64,000 nt of DNA from Aurelia coerulea (lineage: Eukaryota > Cnidaria > Scyphozoa > Semaeostomeae > Ulmaridae), in the NCBI GenBank assembly GCA_039566865.1, contig CM076954.1, positions 15,586,001 through 15,650,000 on the forward strand. The letters are read 5' to 3'. This document shows positions 24,701 to 37,033 of this stretch, piece by piece. Within the stretch, counting starts at the first letter, position 1. Each line of letters opens with the position of its first letter. The notes beneath the pieces are model-generated. The model saw only the letters and a program-made list of their open reading frames with translations, had not been told where the DNA came from and ran no database searches. A program made the translations under genes and the position numbers.

Positions 24701-27700
24701 TATTGGCTTTTTAGTTGGTACTTGTATTCGAGTATTTTATATTGGCAACCTTTGTTTCAGATAAAAGTTCAAAAGTATCATGCAGCAATAACTACATGAA
24801 AATCGACCTATATCGAAGTTACTATGATGCATCATTGTATTCAAGCATTACACTGCGCAATCCATCATGTTCTGCCATATCGAATACATCGCTGTATATC
24901 ACACTGGGAAGTGTACTAGGAGCTTGTGGCTCAGTTTCAAAAGAGACATCCGATCACATAGTGTTCGAAAATGAAGTTATTTTCACAGCAAAGGCATCCA
25001 ATGGTACCCGCATCATTTCACGTGATTTGGATCAAAAAGTCAAGTTCCAATGTCTTTATAGAAAAAATGGTCAAGCCAGCTCAGGTGGACATCAACCAAT
25101 GTCATCTGTCAATGCCAGTGAAAGTATGTATTGCTTTTTAATATTAATTTAGAAACCCTCATTTCTAGCTACATAGCGTACGAGGAGGGAACAGCGCTCG
25201 CTTCGCTCGAGTATTTTTAGCTTCTGCAGAGAGTTCATCAAACGGAGCCAGCTTTGAAAATATATACTTTGGTTTTGCTTCATACCATATTCCGAGACAG
25301 CAAAATTGCACCATTCTCTTTCAAACACAGTGTTGCGTTATGACGAAGCATTTAATAAAATCATTGGAAAAATAAAACAAATAATGTTTCACTTGCAATC
25401 AAATTAATCGATGGCAAGTAAATCATGGACAAGAATTGAATGTGGAATTCTCGTTACCATACGAACCTGTTACCAGCATTTTCCAAACTGCTGGGTCTAA
25501 GAAATGAGTGATTTTACCAACCATTGACTGACATTTTCTTCAACAGCCCAACAAATGTCCTAACTTTTTGATTCACCCAGTTCACTCGAAAGATACTGTG
25601 TGAGCCAGAAGAAGTTCTCACTTTCGAAACTCTGTAGTACCACAAGTGCTTCATGGATTTTAATGATTCAAATTGTAGTTAAAAGCGAAAAGAACGAAGT
25701 GCTTCTGTGATTTTTCTTGTCTTCTCTCAGGCACTGCAAATATAGGTAAATTCAACTTTACAAAACTTTCATGTTTTCAAAATATTTGAAAATGAGCCTA
25801 AAACACTTGATCAAGTTGTTAGGAATTTCCTCACACAGAACAATACACATAGGCGTTTCACCTCTCTCATGTGTAATAAGACATATAGATTCTCAAACAA
25901 AGACCAAAGATTTTCAATCCCATGGCAATAAATGTGCAGACGATATCTCTCACTCATGAGAAATTGTTTTTTCTCTGTTGTTCTGAGCAAAGAGTCCTTT
26001 ATGATTTGGTCATGTATTTTAGGTATTTCTCAGTTACTTGCAACCACAAAGTTTTTCTAAATTTCAAGTTACAAACTTTTCCAATGCTTGTAACAAGGGG
26101 AAAAACTCACAAAAATACTTCGATCTTTTGGCAGTCAAAAATATTGATTCATTCCAACCTATCCAATACTGTTGATGCTATGAGTTTTCAAAAGTGGAAA
26201 TTTCTTTCTGGCTCACCCGGTAGCAAAACAAAAATTTCACTTTTCTAAACATTTCGATTTGTGATCTTTGATCAATGAACTCTAGAGATAAGCAATTAAC
26301 ATTATCAAATTCCATTTTAGCTGGATATGGAAACTTCTCCTTCAATTTCGTCATGTACAAAGGCAGATCTTTCTCTCAAATGCATTCCTACTACCCTGTC
26401 AGTGTTACACTGCGAGACTGGATGTACTTTGAAATCTATGGAAGCATCGCAAGCAATGTAGTCCTGCTGATTGACCAATGCTACTCTACCCCTACGATGG
26501 ATCGCAACCATTATTTGAAATATGTCTTCATTAACAACAGGTAACTATTACATTGTAATACGAAACGAGAAGGGTTTGCGCTAAAAAGGAAACTTTTCTT
26601 ATGATTCTGTGATTAAAGGCAAGGTAATTGATGCTCTGTGCATAATTAGTAGATTGTGTAACTCTATCCACGCTGGGAGAATATTTTCCAAGCCCTTGAT
26701 ACAAATTGGTCGTTCGAGGTGAATTTGCTAAATTCGCAATTTTTTTACGAATCAGCTGTTGAGATCAGATTTCCGATCTATCTTTTACGTGTGCAGGCAT
26801 ATTTCTTATGTATTTCCTGTCGAAGAATACTTTCAGGGAAAAAACTTTCGCAGGAAGAAACTTGCGAACTTTTTGGAATTAAGCTTCGCAAATATCAGAA
26901 AAAGCTGAGATACGTTCTTGAGCTGACTGATTCACCTACCAATGAATCGGACGTCAGTTTGACTTTGTTTGTAGCTTAAACTAAATATGCGTCTCACCTA
27001 TTTTTCGAGCGTCTGAAGGGCGTAATCACAGAAAATTTTCTTGGGTGACACCCCAGACTCCCTAACTCCCGGAGTGCTAGTTACGCCACTGGAGCTGCAA
27101 CATTTATGTTGAAAGTCAAAATTTGCCTCCACTTTTCCAACAATTTCGTTCTGGCTGCTTTCGAATTATAGTGTATTAGGTGTAAACCATCATGTATAAG
27201 CCTCGATATCAGGTAGAGGTATAATTAATTAGATCAGGATCGGAGTGGAAACATGGCGTCTTATCTCGTGTGCTCTTTAGGTCTAGCGTTAGGTCGCAGC
27301 GGATCTTAGGCATCGCGCGCGCATACACAACATAATATGGCGACGAGTAATCTCAAGAACCCAAAGAAGGAATAGAAGGAAGTAATTTCAACAAGAGAAT
27401 AAGAATTATACCAGACAACGAGAATCAAATAGGCCAAGCTCAACCGCCTCAACCAGTAGCGATTCATTTGCCTCCAGTTAAGGAATTTGATCCAAAAGGA
27501 GACCCATCTACGGTAAGCCAACGATGGCAGAAATGGAAGAAATCGTTTGCATATTTTCTGAATGCAACAGGTATTCAAAATGATAGCCAAAAGAGGGCTG
27601 CACTTTTGCATCTTGTAGGAGATGAAGTGCAAGATATATTTGAAACATTAGGTGAGGTAGGCACAACATATGACCAAGCAATAGAGAAGTTAGATAGTCA

Positions 27701-30700
27701 TTTTGATATCAAGAAGAATATTCCATTTGAAAGATGTGTATTTCATGAGCCAGGTCAAGAATCAGGAGAAAACATAGATTCATATGTCACTAGGTTGAAA
27801 AAGTTAACTATTCATTGTGAATATGGAGATGCAAGACAAAATGAGATCAGAGATCAAGTAATAGCAAAATGCCAATCAAGTAAGCTTAGAAAAAGATTGC
27901 TACAAGAAGCAGATCTCACATTAGATAAAGTTCTAACAATAGGAAAGCTCATGGAACAATCAGACCATCAGACAAAGAAGATAGAACAACAAAACAATGC
28001 AGGATCATCAGCTGACACAATCAAAGAATCTTTTTCAGACCTGAATAAAATAAGGCCAAATAAATACCAACACAAAGGTAGACAAGCAATGAACACAGGA
28101 GATCAAAGATATTCTCAACAAAGACAACAATGTGGAAGATGTGGAATGAAAAATCACAAAAGCAAAGACTGTAGAGTGACAAAAGGGAAAAAGTGCATGA
28201 AATGTGGAATTATGGGACACTTTGCAAAATTCTGTAAGACTAAAACTCCAAAGAAATCAGAAAGTCATCAAGTCAGAGCAAATGAAATCACAACAGAAAG
28301 TTCAAGTGATGATGAAGCATTTGTATTCAAAATTGGAAGCAAAGAAAGACCAGTATACCCAGTCAATGTAGATGGCACACCAATCAATATGCTCATTGAC
28401 AGTGGATCAACACTGGACATCATTGATGAAACATCACTTCAGAAATTGAAAGAAGAACCACAACTTGCAAACAGCAAGGCAAAGATATTCACTTATCTAG
28501 GAAAAGAACCACTGAAACTAAAAGGAACATTCATAGCACAAGTTGAAGCATTTGGAAAAGAAACCCAAGCAAAATTCTATGTCACAGAAGGTTCAGGAGG
28601 AGCATTGCTAGGACAAAAGACAGCAGAAAAACTAGATCTTTTAAGAGTAGGCCCAGCTCTAGGTTTAGAAGCAGATCCAGCAAGTTCACTTCATAAAGCA
28701 GTAAATGAAATCAGTCAAGATAAATCAACTGAACACAGGATAGATCCAAAGATTCAGAAAGTTCTAGATAACAATAAAGAAGTATTTGAAGGCATGGGTA
28801 AATTCAAAGATTACAAGTTAAAGTTACACATTGATGAGAATATCACTCCAGTTCAACAGCCAATCAGAAGATTACCATATCATACAAGAAAGAAAGTTTC
28901 TGCAGAATTAGAAAGATTGATAAAAAATGATTGCATAGAGAAAGTTAAAGGTCCAAGCACCTGGATAAATCCAATAGTAGTAGTACCAAAACCAAATGGG
29001 ACTATAAGATTATGCTTAGACATGAGAAGAGCCAATGAAGCCATAGTAAGAGAAAGACACCAGATTCCAAAAGTTGAAGAAATCCTCCCAAAGCTACATA
29101 ATGCAAAATATTTCTCAAAGATTGATTTGAAAGAAGGGTATCACCAGCTTAGCAGAGGAATCAAGACACATAACAACATTCCTAACACACAAAGGTTGTT
29201 TTCAATCAAAACGTCTTGTGTATGGAGTCAGTTCAGCCTTTGAGCAGTTTCAGAAGGTAATTGAGCAAAGCATTGCAGGTTGCCCAGGCACAAGATCAAT
29301 ATCTGATGACATTCTCATATGGTCATCAAGCATAGATGAAATGGCAGAGCGTCTGGACACGCTATTCCATGCATTGCATGCCAGAAATCTAAAGATCAAC
29401 CCAAAGAAATGTGTATTTGGAACAACAAAGCTCACATTCGCAGGATATTGTCTAACAGACAAAGGAATTCATCCAGATCAATCCAAAGTAGATGCAGTCA
29501 ACAATGCCAAAACCCCAACAAACGCAACAGAAGTAAGAAGTTTCCTAGGTCTAGTCAACTTTTGTTCACACTTCATCAAAGACTACGCCACACTTACAGA
29601 GCCACTGAGGAAACTAACCAGGAAAGAAACTACATTTGCATGGAACAAAGAACAGCAAGCAAGTTTCACAAAGCTAAAGGAAAGCCTAACAAATGCAAGC
29701 ACAATGGCTTATTACCAGCCACACGCAGACACAAAAGTCATCGTAGACGCATCACCAGTAGGACTAGGAGCAATCCTAACTCAAAAGCAAGAAGATGGAC
29801 AATTCAAGCCAGTAGTTTATGCATCACACGCATTAAGCCCAACAGAACAAAGATATTCTCAGACAGAAAGAGAAGGTTTAGCAGCATTTTGGTCAACACA
29901 GAAGTTTCATTACTATTTGTATGACAGAGAATTCACAATAGTAACTGACCACAAACCACTTGAAAAGCTCTTATCAGCAAGAGGAAGCCCTTCACCAAGA
30001 TTGCAAAGATGGTTACTTAAAATGCAACCATACAAGTACACAGTCCAGTATGAGCCAGGACACACAAATGCATCTGACGTCTTATCCCGTTCACCTTTAC
30101 CAGCCACAGGAGAACAGTTAAGTGATGATACAGAACATTTCATCAACTCAATTGTATATGATGCTATTCCTAAGTCAGTCACAATAGAAGAAATTCAAGA
30201 AATATCAAGAAATGATGAAATCTTGAAGAATGTCAAAGAACAGATCAAAACAGAGAAATGGTCAAAAAGTCCAGAGTACAAACCATTTTTTCTGAGCCGG
30301 AAAGAACTCTGGATCAAAGATGATATTATTTTAAAAGGAACAAAGCTAACAATCCCCACAGATCTAAGACAAAGAATACTAGCCTCAGCACACCAACATC
30401 ACTTAGGTATTGTGAAAACCAAAGGATTATTGAGAGAAAAAGTATGGTGGCCAGGAATAGATCAAGAAGTGGAAAAGATGATAAAACATTGCCATGCATG
30501 TCAAGTAACAGGATCAAGTAAAATCAATTATGAACCACTTGAAGCAACAAAGATACCTTCAATAAATTGGCACACAGTAGCTTTAGACATCCAAGGACCA
30601 TATCCAACAAAGGATTATCTGATAGCACTCATAGATTACAGATCAAGATATCCAGTAGTTGTGCAAGTCAAAACTATCAACACAAAAACTGTAATCAAAG

Positions 30701-32735
30701 CATTAGACAAGATATTTTCTATGTTTGGTTATGTACAGAAATTAGTTGCTGACAATGGAAAACAGCTCATTTCAGATGAATTCAAACAGTACCTCAAACA
30801 ACATGGAGTAAAGCTAAGGAATGTCACACCGTATTCACCTTGGGTCAATGGTGAAGTTGAACGATTCAACAGATCACTCAAAAAGGCAAATCAATGCGCA
30901 CATGCAGAAGGAAAAGATTGGAGAGAAAAGCTTAACAAGTTTCTATTGCTCTACAGAACAACGCCGCACGCAACAACAGGACAGTGCCCAGCTACAGTAT
31001 TTTTTGGACGTGGTATCAAGAATGACATACCAGAATATACAAAGGTTCAATCACAAGACACAGAATTGGATAGGAAAGACAGAGAAAAGAAAGAGAAAAT
31101 GAAAGAATATGCAGATATCAAAAGGAATGCAAAAGACAGTGAAATCCAGGAACAAGACACAGTGCTAGTAAAGAATCTCTGGAAAAATGACAAATTATCT
31201 CCAAATTGGTTAAATGAGAAATTCAAAGTCATCAAAATTTACAGGAAAAGTGCTTTGATAGAAAATGAAAGAGGAAAATATTACAGGAATAAAGCTCATC
31301 TTAAGAAATACAATGAGAGTGAGACAAACAGACAAGCAGTGATTCAAAAGGAGAACACACACAGCACAGATGAAGAGGAAGACATCTCAGCAGAGGAACT
31401 ACCAATTGACAATGCGCAAAATGTCGCAAGGCCAACGCGTTCCGAGCGCAGACCGAATAGAGCGATCACTAATGCCAATGACGCAAATAACATTATTTCT
31501 AATGAAAATAATAACCCTAGGTTGCATGAAAATGATAATGCTAACATGCAACAAGACAATGAGAATAGCTTGAATGAAGAAATTGTTGACCACCATTTGA
31601 ATGAAGAAAACAATGAAGACTTACAAGAAAATGTTGGTAATGGAACACCAATTTTTGTACCAGATACTGTTCCAACAGCTATTCAACCACATGTACCAGT
31701 GAAGAAATTGCCGGTAAAAAGGAGACGTAAGAAGAAGAACTGAGTTGAAAGGACAGACAGGAGTTTATATATATATTGATTGAACAATGCATTGGAATCT
31801 TACTCGTTATGTTCATTATAATCAAGAAGCTGAAACTTTGGAAGATTATTCGTTTTGTTGATGATTGAACATCTTATACACATTTACCATTTACGCTTTA
31901 CGCTGATGGACTAAAGTTGATGAACATTGATTATGCTGATTGTTTTGTTTCAGAGACGTAGGAACCGGGGGGGCACTGGGCACACGTGCCCCCCCAAGAT
32001 TTTGGAATAAACAAAGAAGTGCCCTTTTTATTTTCAGGAAGTGCCTCTTTAGCTTAATGAAATAAGTGCCCTTGAAGTGTCGTGCCCCTCCAAGTTTGAG
32101 ATGCTTCCTACGTCCCTGTTTTGTTTGGTTACATTTACAAAGAACTATATTGGAAACTCAAGAGGACGATTTCAAGAAAAGGGAGAATATAGTGTATTAG
32201 GTGTAAACCATCATGTATAAGCCTCGATATCAGGTAGAGGTATAATTAATTAGATCAGGATCGGAGTGGAAACATGGCGTCTTATCTCGTGTGCTCTTTA
32301 GGTCTAGCGTTAGGTCGCAGCGGATCTTAGGCATCGCGCGCGCATACACAACACGAATATTTTACGAAAAGTTTTGCTTCTGTATTTTAGCGGACCAGCT
32401 TTAATATCGGCACGTTAAGATAGCAGTCATATTCAATTTATGGGTTTCAGGGCGGAGGATAATTTCACACAATCATACAACATTCCATACCGCATCTTGA
32501 ACAAATAAAAACGCTTTAAACCCAATCACCTTTCAGCGAAATGGTTTGGTACCCCCATCCAGAACTCTTTGAGGACGTATAAAACATATATGCACTGCCA
32601 ATTTGTCCCAGGCGATCTTCATACAGGTCCAGTGATTCATCATTTCCAGTTATCTGTTGATTTTACTTTTAAATGTTAACTGGTGACTTAATAGAAAAAA
32701 TGTTCAAGCAAAATAGTTTCGCACCTCATCAAATG

Positions 32736-32831
<96 letters not shown>

Positions 32832-35800
32832 AATTTCATTTGAATTCAATTATCTACATTAATAGCTAACAATGTAATATAATGTATATAGTTAACAATA
32901 TATACATTAGATATATACACGTCAACTAATCAAAATCGAATATACAGTATTAATTAAATAAAGAAAATATATTTTTCAAATTATATAGTTAGGTTGCATG
33001 CATTACATGTGCAATTGGGCCGTCCCATTGTTTTATTAAAATCTTAAAACTTCTCAAATTTTCTGCTGATTTTAGTTCGTTTGGTAGGCCATTCCAGATC
33101 TGCGGTCCTACGGACTTGAGACTCCTGGATCCAAACGTTGCTTGATTGGGCCTAACATGGGCTAAGTTATTTGGATTTCTTAACGAATAATTTGAAGAAC
33201 GTAATTCGAAAAGGCTCCGCATGAATGGTAGATTCAGATGATTCAATGTTTTGAATATTTCGATGCAAAGGATTCTTTGGCGAGCAACCTGCATGGTGCA
33301 TTAGTTTGATTTCAAAAGCAGATCGTCATATGAACTTGTATGATCGTTGTAGAGAAACCTTAGAGCGCGTTCTGGTAATTTTTCTATTTTCTGTAATGAC
33401 TTGGAAGATGAGAGATACCACACCAAGGGGCAATAATCGAAAGTTGAATATACGAAACTCTGAACAAGGACCTTTTTCTCCTCAAAGCCAATAAACGTCT
33501 TTAATCTTTTAAGAACATTTAACTGTGTAGCAGCCTTTTTGCAAAAATTCGAAATATGTGGGTCGAAATCAAGTTTATAATCCAAAGTGACTCCTAAGAG
33601 TTTGACAGTCTCCTCAGATTTTATTACACTACTGTTAATGTTAATTTGTTCACCACTAGTATTTGCTTGGTTTTTTCTGAGCAATAAAGCATGGAATTTT
33701 TCAGGGTTGGCAATCATTTCATTTTGCTTTAGCCAGGATAAAGCAATTCCAGTTTCTTTTTCTAAAATATTAACAAGATCGGGCATGCTTTTTGAAAAAT
33801 AAGTGAGTGTATTGTCGTCAGCATAATTGTAGAGAGTTGCCTGTTTTATGAAAAGAAATAAATCATTTATGTAGAAATTAAACAGAATTGGGCCAAGCAC
33901 CGATCCTTGGGGTACACCAGATATCAACTCTTGAAAAGAACTGTACGTATTATTTATCCGAACGCTTTGTTTCCGTCGTTTGAGATAAGAATAGGTAAGG
34001 ACAAGTGCGTCTTCTTCGAATCCATATGCATGTAATTTTGCAATTAGCAGATCATGTGGGATGCAGTCAAAGGCTTTTGAAAGATCCATTAGGATAGCAC
34101 CTACAAGATAGTCGTTGTCGAGGTTAGACCTTCAATCTTCGATCAGACGTATCAAGACATGCTGGGTGCCATATGCTCGTCTATAAGCCGCAATAAAAAC
34201 GGAAAGTGTGTTGTCTAAATGTTGGATCAGCTGTTGCTTCAGGACTTTTTCATATATCTTAGAAAAGGTGTTTAAAACACTAACTGGGCGGAAATTTTTT
34301 TCTATTGTGCGATTTGGCTCTCCCTTATTTAAAGGACAGACCACCACCTTTTTTGCATCATCCTTGATACTTTCATACCACAGAAAGTAATTGGAAACAT
34401 TTTCATACCCCTGTCAAAAATCCTCCACCCTGATACCCAGGATAAAAAATGACTGCTCCCTTAGAGTTTGGAAAAGGGGTTTTTGGTGCAAGTTCAAGGT
34501 CTAGTTAGGGTATGGTTGGGTTATTAGTGCTATTATTATCCCTATTTTGTTCGGGATACTATCAGTGAAAGTCTTACCGATTTTCTCCAGAAGAACTAGA
34601 CCCCAGTTTAAGCGCTTTGGAATATGCGCACTAGCATTTGAAGGGTCATTATCCTTCATTTTTCCTTTGTGAATTGGGTGCATGCCCCAAAGACGCTTCA
34701 CCCATTCCATTGCTCAGCGAATCAATCAGAGCTATAGTCTTTTCCATTGTGATTTACAAAAGGGGGAGTTCGCAGTATCCCGAACAATATATTATTATCT
34801 CTATCATTATCCCTATTATCATTGACAAACGATCATTATCTTTCTGCAGATGCCCATCTGACAACACAGTATCATTCCACAGCACTGTAAGCAGCCGCCA
34901 GAGATTTAGCATCCAAGCATTCAGGTTCTTGAACAGCAGCACTGCTGTTTACTTCCACTGCCTCGTTTTCCTTTGTCACACGTCATCATCAGACTACCGA
35001 TGTAGGTCTGGTTGTCAAGGCAATAACGTATACAGAGGAAAGAGGGCAGTGACGACATCTGAAGATGAACCTTCAAAATACTACCTCTTAGAGATTGAAG
35101 TGCGCAGGAGTAAGGATGGGGGTAAGTTTTTCAATGTGGGTATGAAGTGAAATTTATAATTCTCTAGTTTGCTATAACTTTTTATTTTCATTCTTATGGT
35201 GCAGTTGGTATGTCGGTCAGCCGGTCAGCCGGTCGGTCAAACGCCTTATGATACTGGCAATTTAAATGGGAAGTTCCGTCAAAATTCAAGATCTCCTATT
35301 TACCTTTAATTTGGGGTTAGAATAATGTTCTAAAAGGGAAACAAACATTTACTTGAGATATTATGCTGTTATTCCGTCATTTTTCATCTCAAAATCTTGT
35401 CTCTTGGCCGCTGCCATTTGCGCAACAAGGAGACTGGAGCGAATGTTGTTGTTTGACGTCATCACGTCCAGAAAGCCATTGGAACCACACTGTATTGTAT
35501 GGGTTCCAAGCCCGAAAATCGTGCAAAATTAGATACTGGCATGAGAATTGATGGAATTTGGTAGTTTGATATACAAAAGAGTTACAGTAAGAACCCGCAA
35601 AATAGAAACCTGTTTTTTCAAAACAGCCTGTTTAGTTTCTTTTTAAAAGGTCATTAATTTGGAAACAGGCTGAAAGGTTTCTTATTACATGGTTAAGAAA
35701 CCTTCAGTGATTTCAAGGTCAATGTTCAAAAACAAACCCAGAGCAAACACTATCAAACGGTATGTTCTTGTTACATCTAAAATTACTCAGCAATATCATA

Positions 35801-37000
35801 AATACCAAGTATCAAGTATAAAGAAAGAGATGCTTTTGGATAAAATATGTAAAAAATGTTTGGCACCTGATTTTAACAAAGATCATTAGATACGAATTCA
35901 TTTGGGTTCCTCCTGTAAGAAACCTTCCTAAAATCAGGCTGAAAAGTTTCTTATATGAAGGCACCATTTCCCAAAAAAGTCCGCCTGAGGTTTCTTATAA
36001 AATGGTTTCTATTTTGCGGGCTCTTACTGTAGTATGCAGACCACCACCCAAAAATGCCCTACGATGCTATTTTTAGACCGTGGAGTTATGTAAGTGCCAG
36101 ACCTTAAGCTCAGCCTTATATTGGTTGTTACAATAGTTTTGTCACAAATTGTGGTACCAAGATGAAACTTTGTTTCCTACGGAATGTTGATACGCTGAAA
36201 AGAGGGATGTGGATTTAGGTTGCTTAATGCCCCTTGTGCTATTTCTAGACAGGGGTTCTTGGTCGCAGGCCTGTAAAAAGGATACTGTAATAACTTCATT
36301 GCAGATTGTGGTACTTACATGAAACTTTGTGGTCTGTCAGCCTTTTTACAAGAAAATTGCTCTGAATTTGAATAGAAAGTTGTGGCTGAGAAACTCTGCC
36401 AGCTCAGCAAATTATTCAGACTGGAAGTCAGCCTTAACGAGGGAAAATGTCGCTCCAAATGAAAGCACCTTTGTAAACAGAATCATCATAGAAGCAACTA
36501 TTTCTTTCATCAAAACTTCTGGACGGTTTAATTAAACTTTCTGGAAAAACAGCAGCCTAACCCTTTTTTTTTTCTTTTAGACTGAAGTGCTCCCGGAATT
36601 TGCGTGGGCTGTCTCTGCTCATCGCACTGCTGCCTCGGGTGCATCGGTTGGGGGGAGTCTATGGTAAATTGGAAAGTCTTTTTCCCCTCGGGGTTGAATC
36701 CCTGAAACTTTGTTTCATTCTCCCTGCCGGTGCGCTCGTGGTTGTGGTTTGGTGGGTGGTGGGCTGTTTGTGCGGGTTTTGGGGGTACTTCAGTTTTACC
36801 TTGGCTTTTACTTTGTCCTGATTTAGTGTGCATATGTATCTTATTTTTTTGTTTTTTGTGTTCTATTATTAGTTTATTGTTGATAGTACTTAGAAAATTG
36901 TAAGTGGCATTTGTAGTGAGGACCCGGTGACCATGCGTCTTTCCTCGCTGCAAATGCCACAGTAATTTGCATTAACTTGTTGTTTTTAAGTTTTAGATTG

Positions 37001-37033
<33 letters not shown>

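Larger units (their letters stand above)
27167..32353 (+). mobile_element. Ty3/mag-type LTR retrotransposon, near full length
   Basis: The element has 166-bp LTRs that appear identical at both ends and a 5-bp target duplication CGAAT (27162-27166 and 32354-32358). The order is LTR, primer-binding site, gag, protease, RT, RNase H, integrase, purine tract, LTR. That order (integrase last) marks the Ty3/gypsy group. Very short LTRs, a tRNA-Ser-like primer site and two zinc knuckles fit the mag lineage. It is inserted in sense orientation in gene B intron 8. A frameshift in RT and an inserted hAT-type MITE mean this copy cannot make an intact polyprotein as read. Confidence 0.92.

Noticed and set aside
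25731..25745. A 15-nt microexon in frame between ZP-N and ZP-C of gene B, with a strong pyrimidine tract and AG/GT sites
   Set aside because: It lies inside the M2 MITE, and the other M2 copies carry similar sequence without the sites. Direct joining of 25123 to 26321 keeps the frame without it.
26719..26979. 86-codon open frame starting MNLLNSQFF
   Set aside because: It has no recognisable domain and no splice signals, and it overlaps a sequence that recurs near 58030; probably repeat-derived.
30821..31102. Additional frames overlapping integrase
   Set aside because: These are shadow frames of the retrotransposon polyprotein on the other registers.
36528..36953. 141-codon minus-strand frame rich in Lys and His
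   Set aside because: It lies inside the poly(A)-tailed insertion, has low complexity and lacks homologous motifs.
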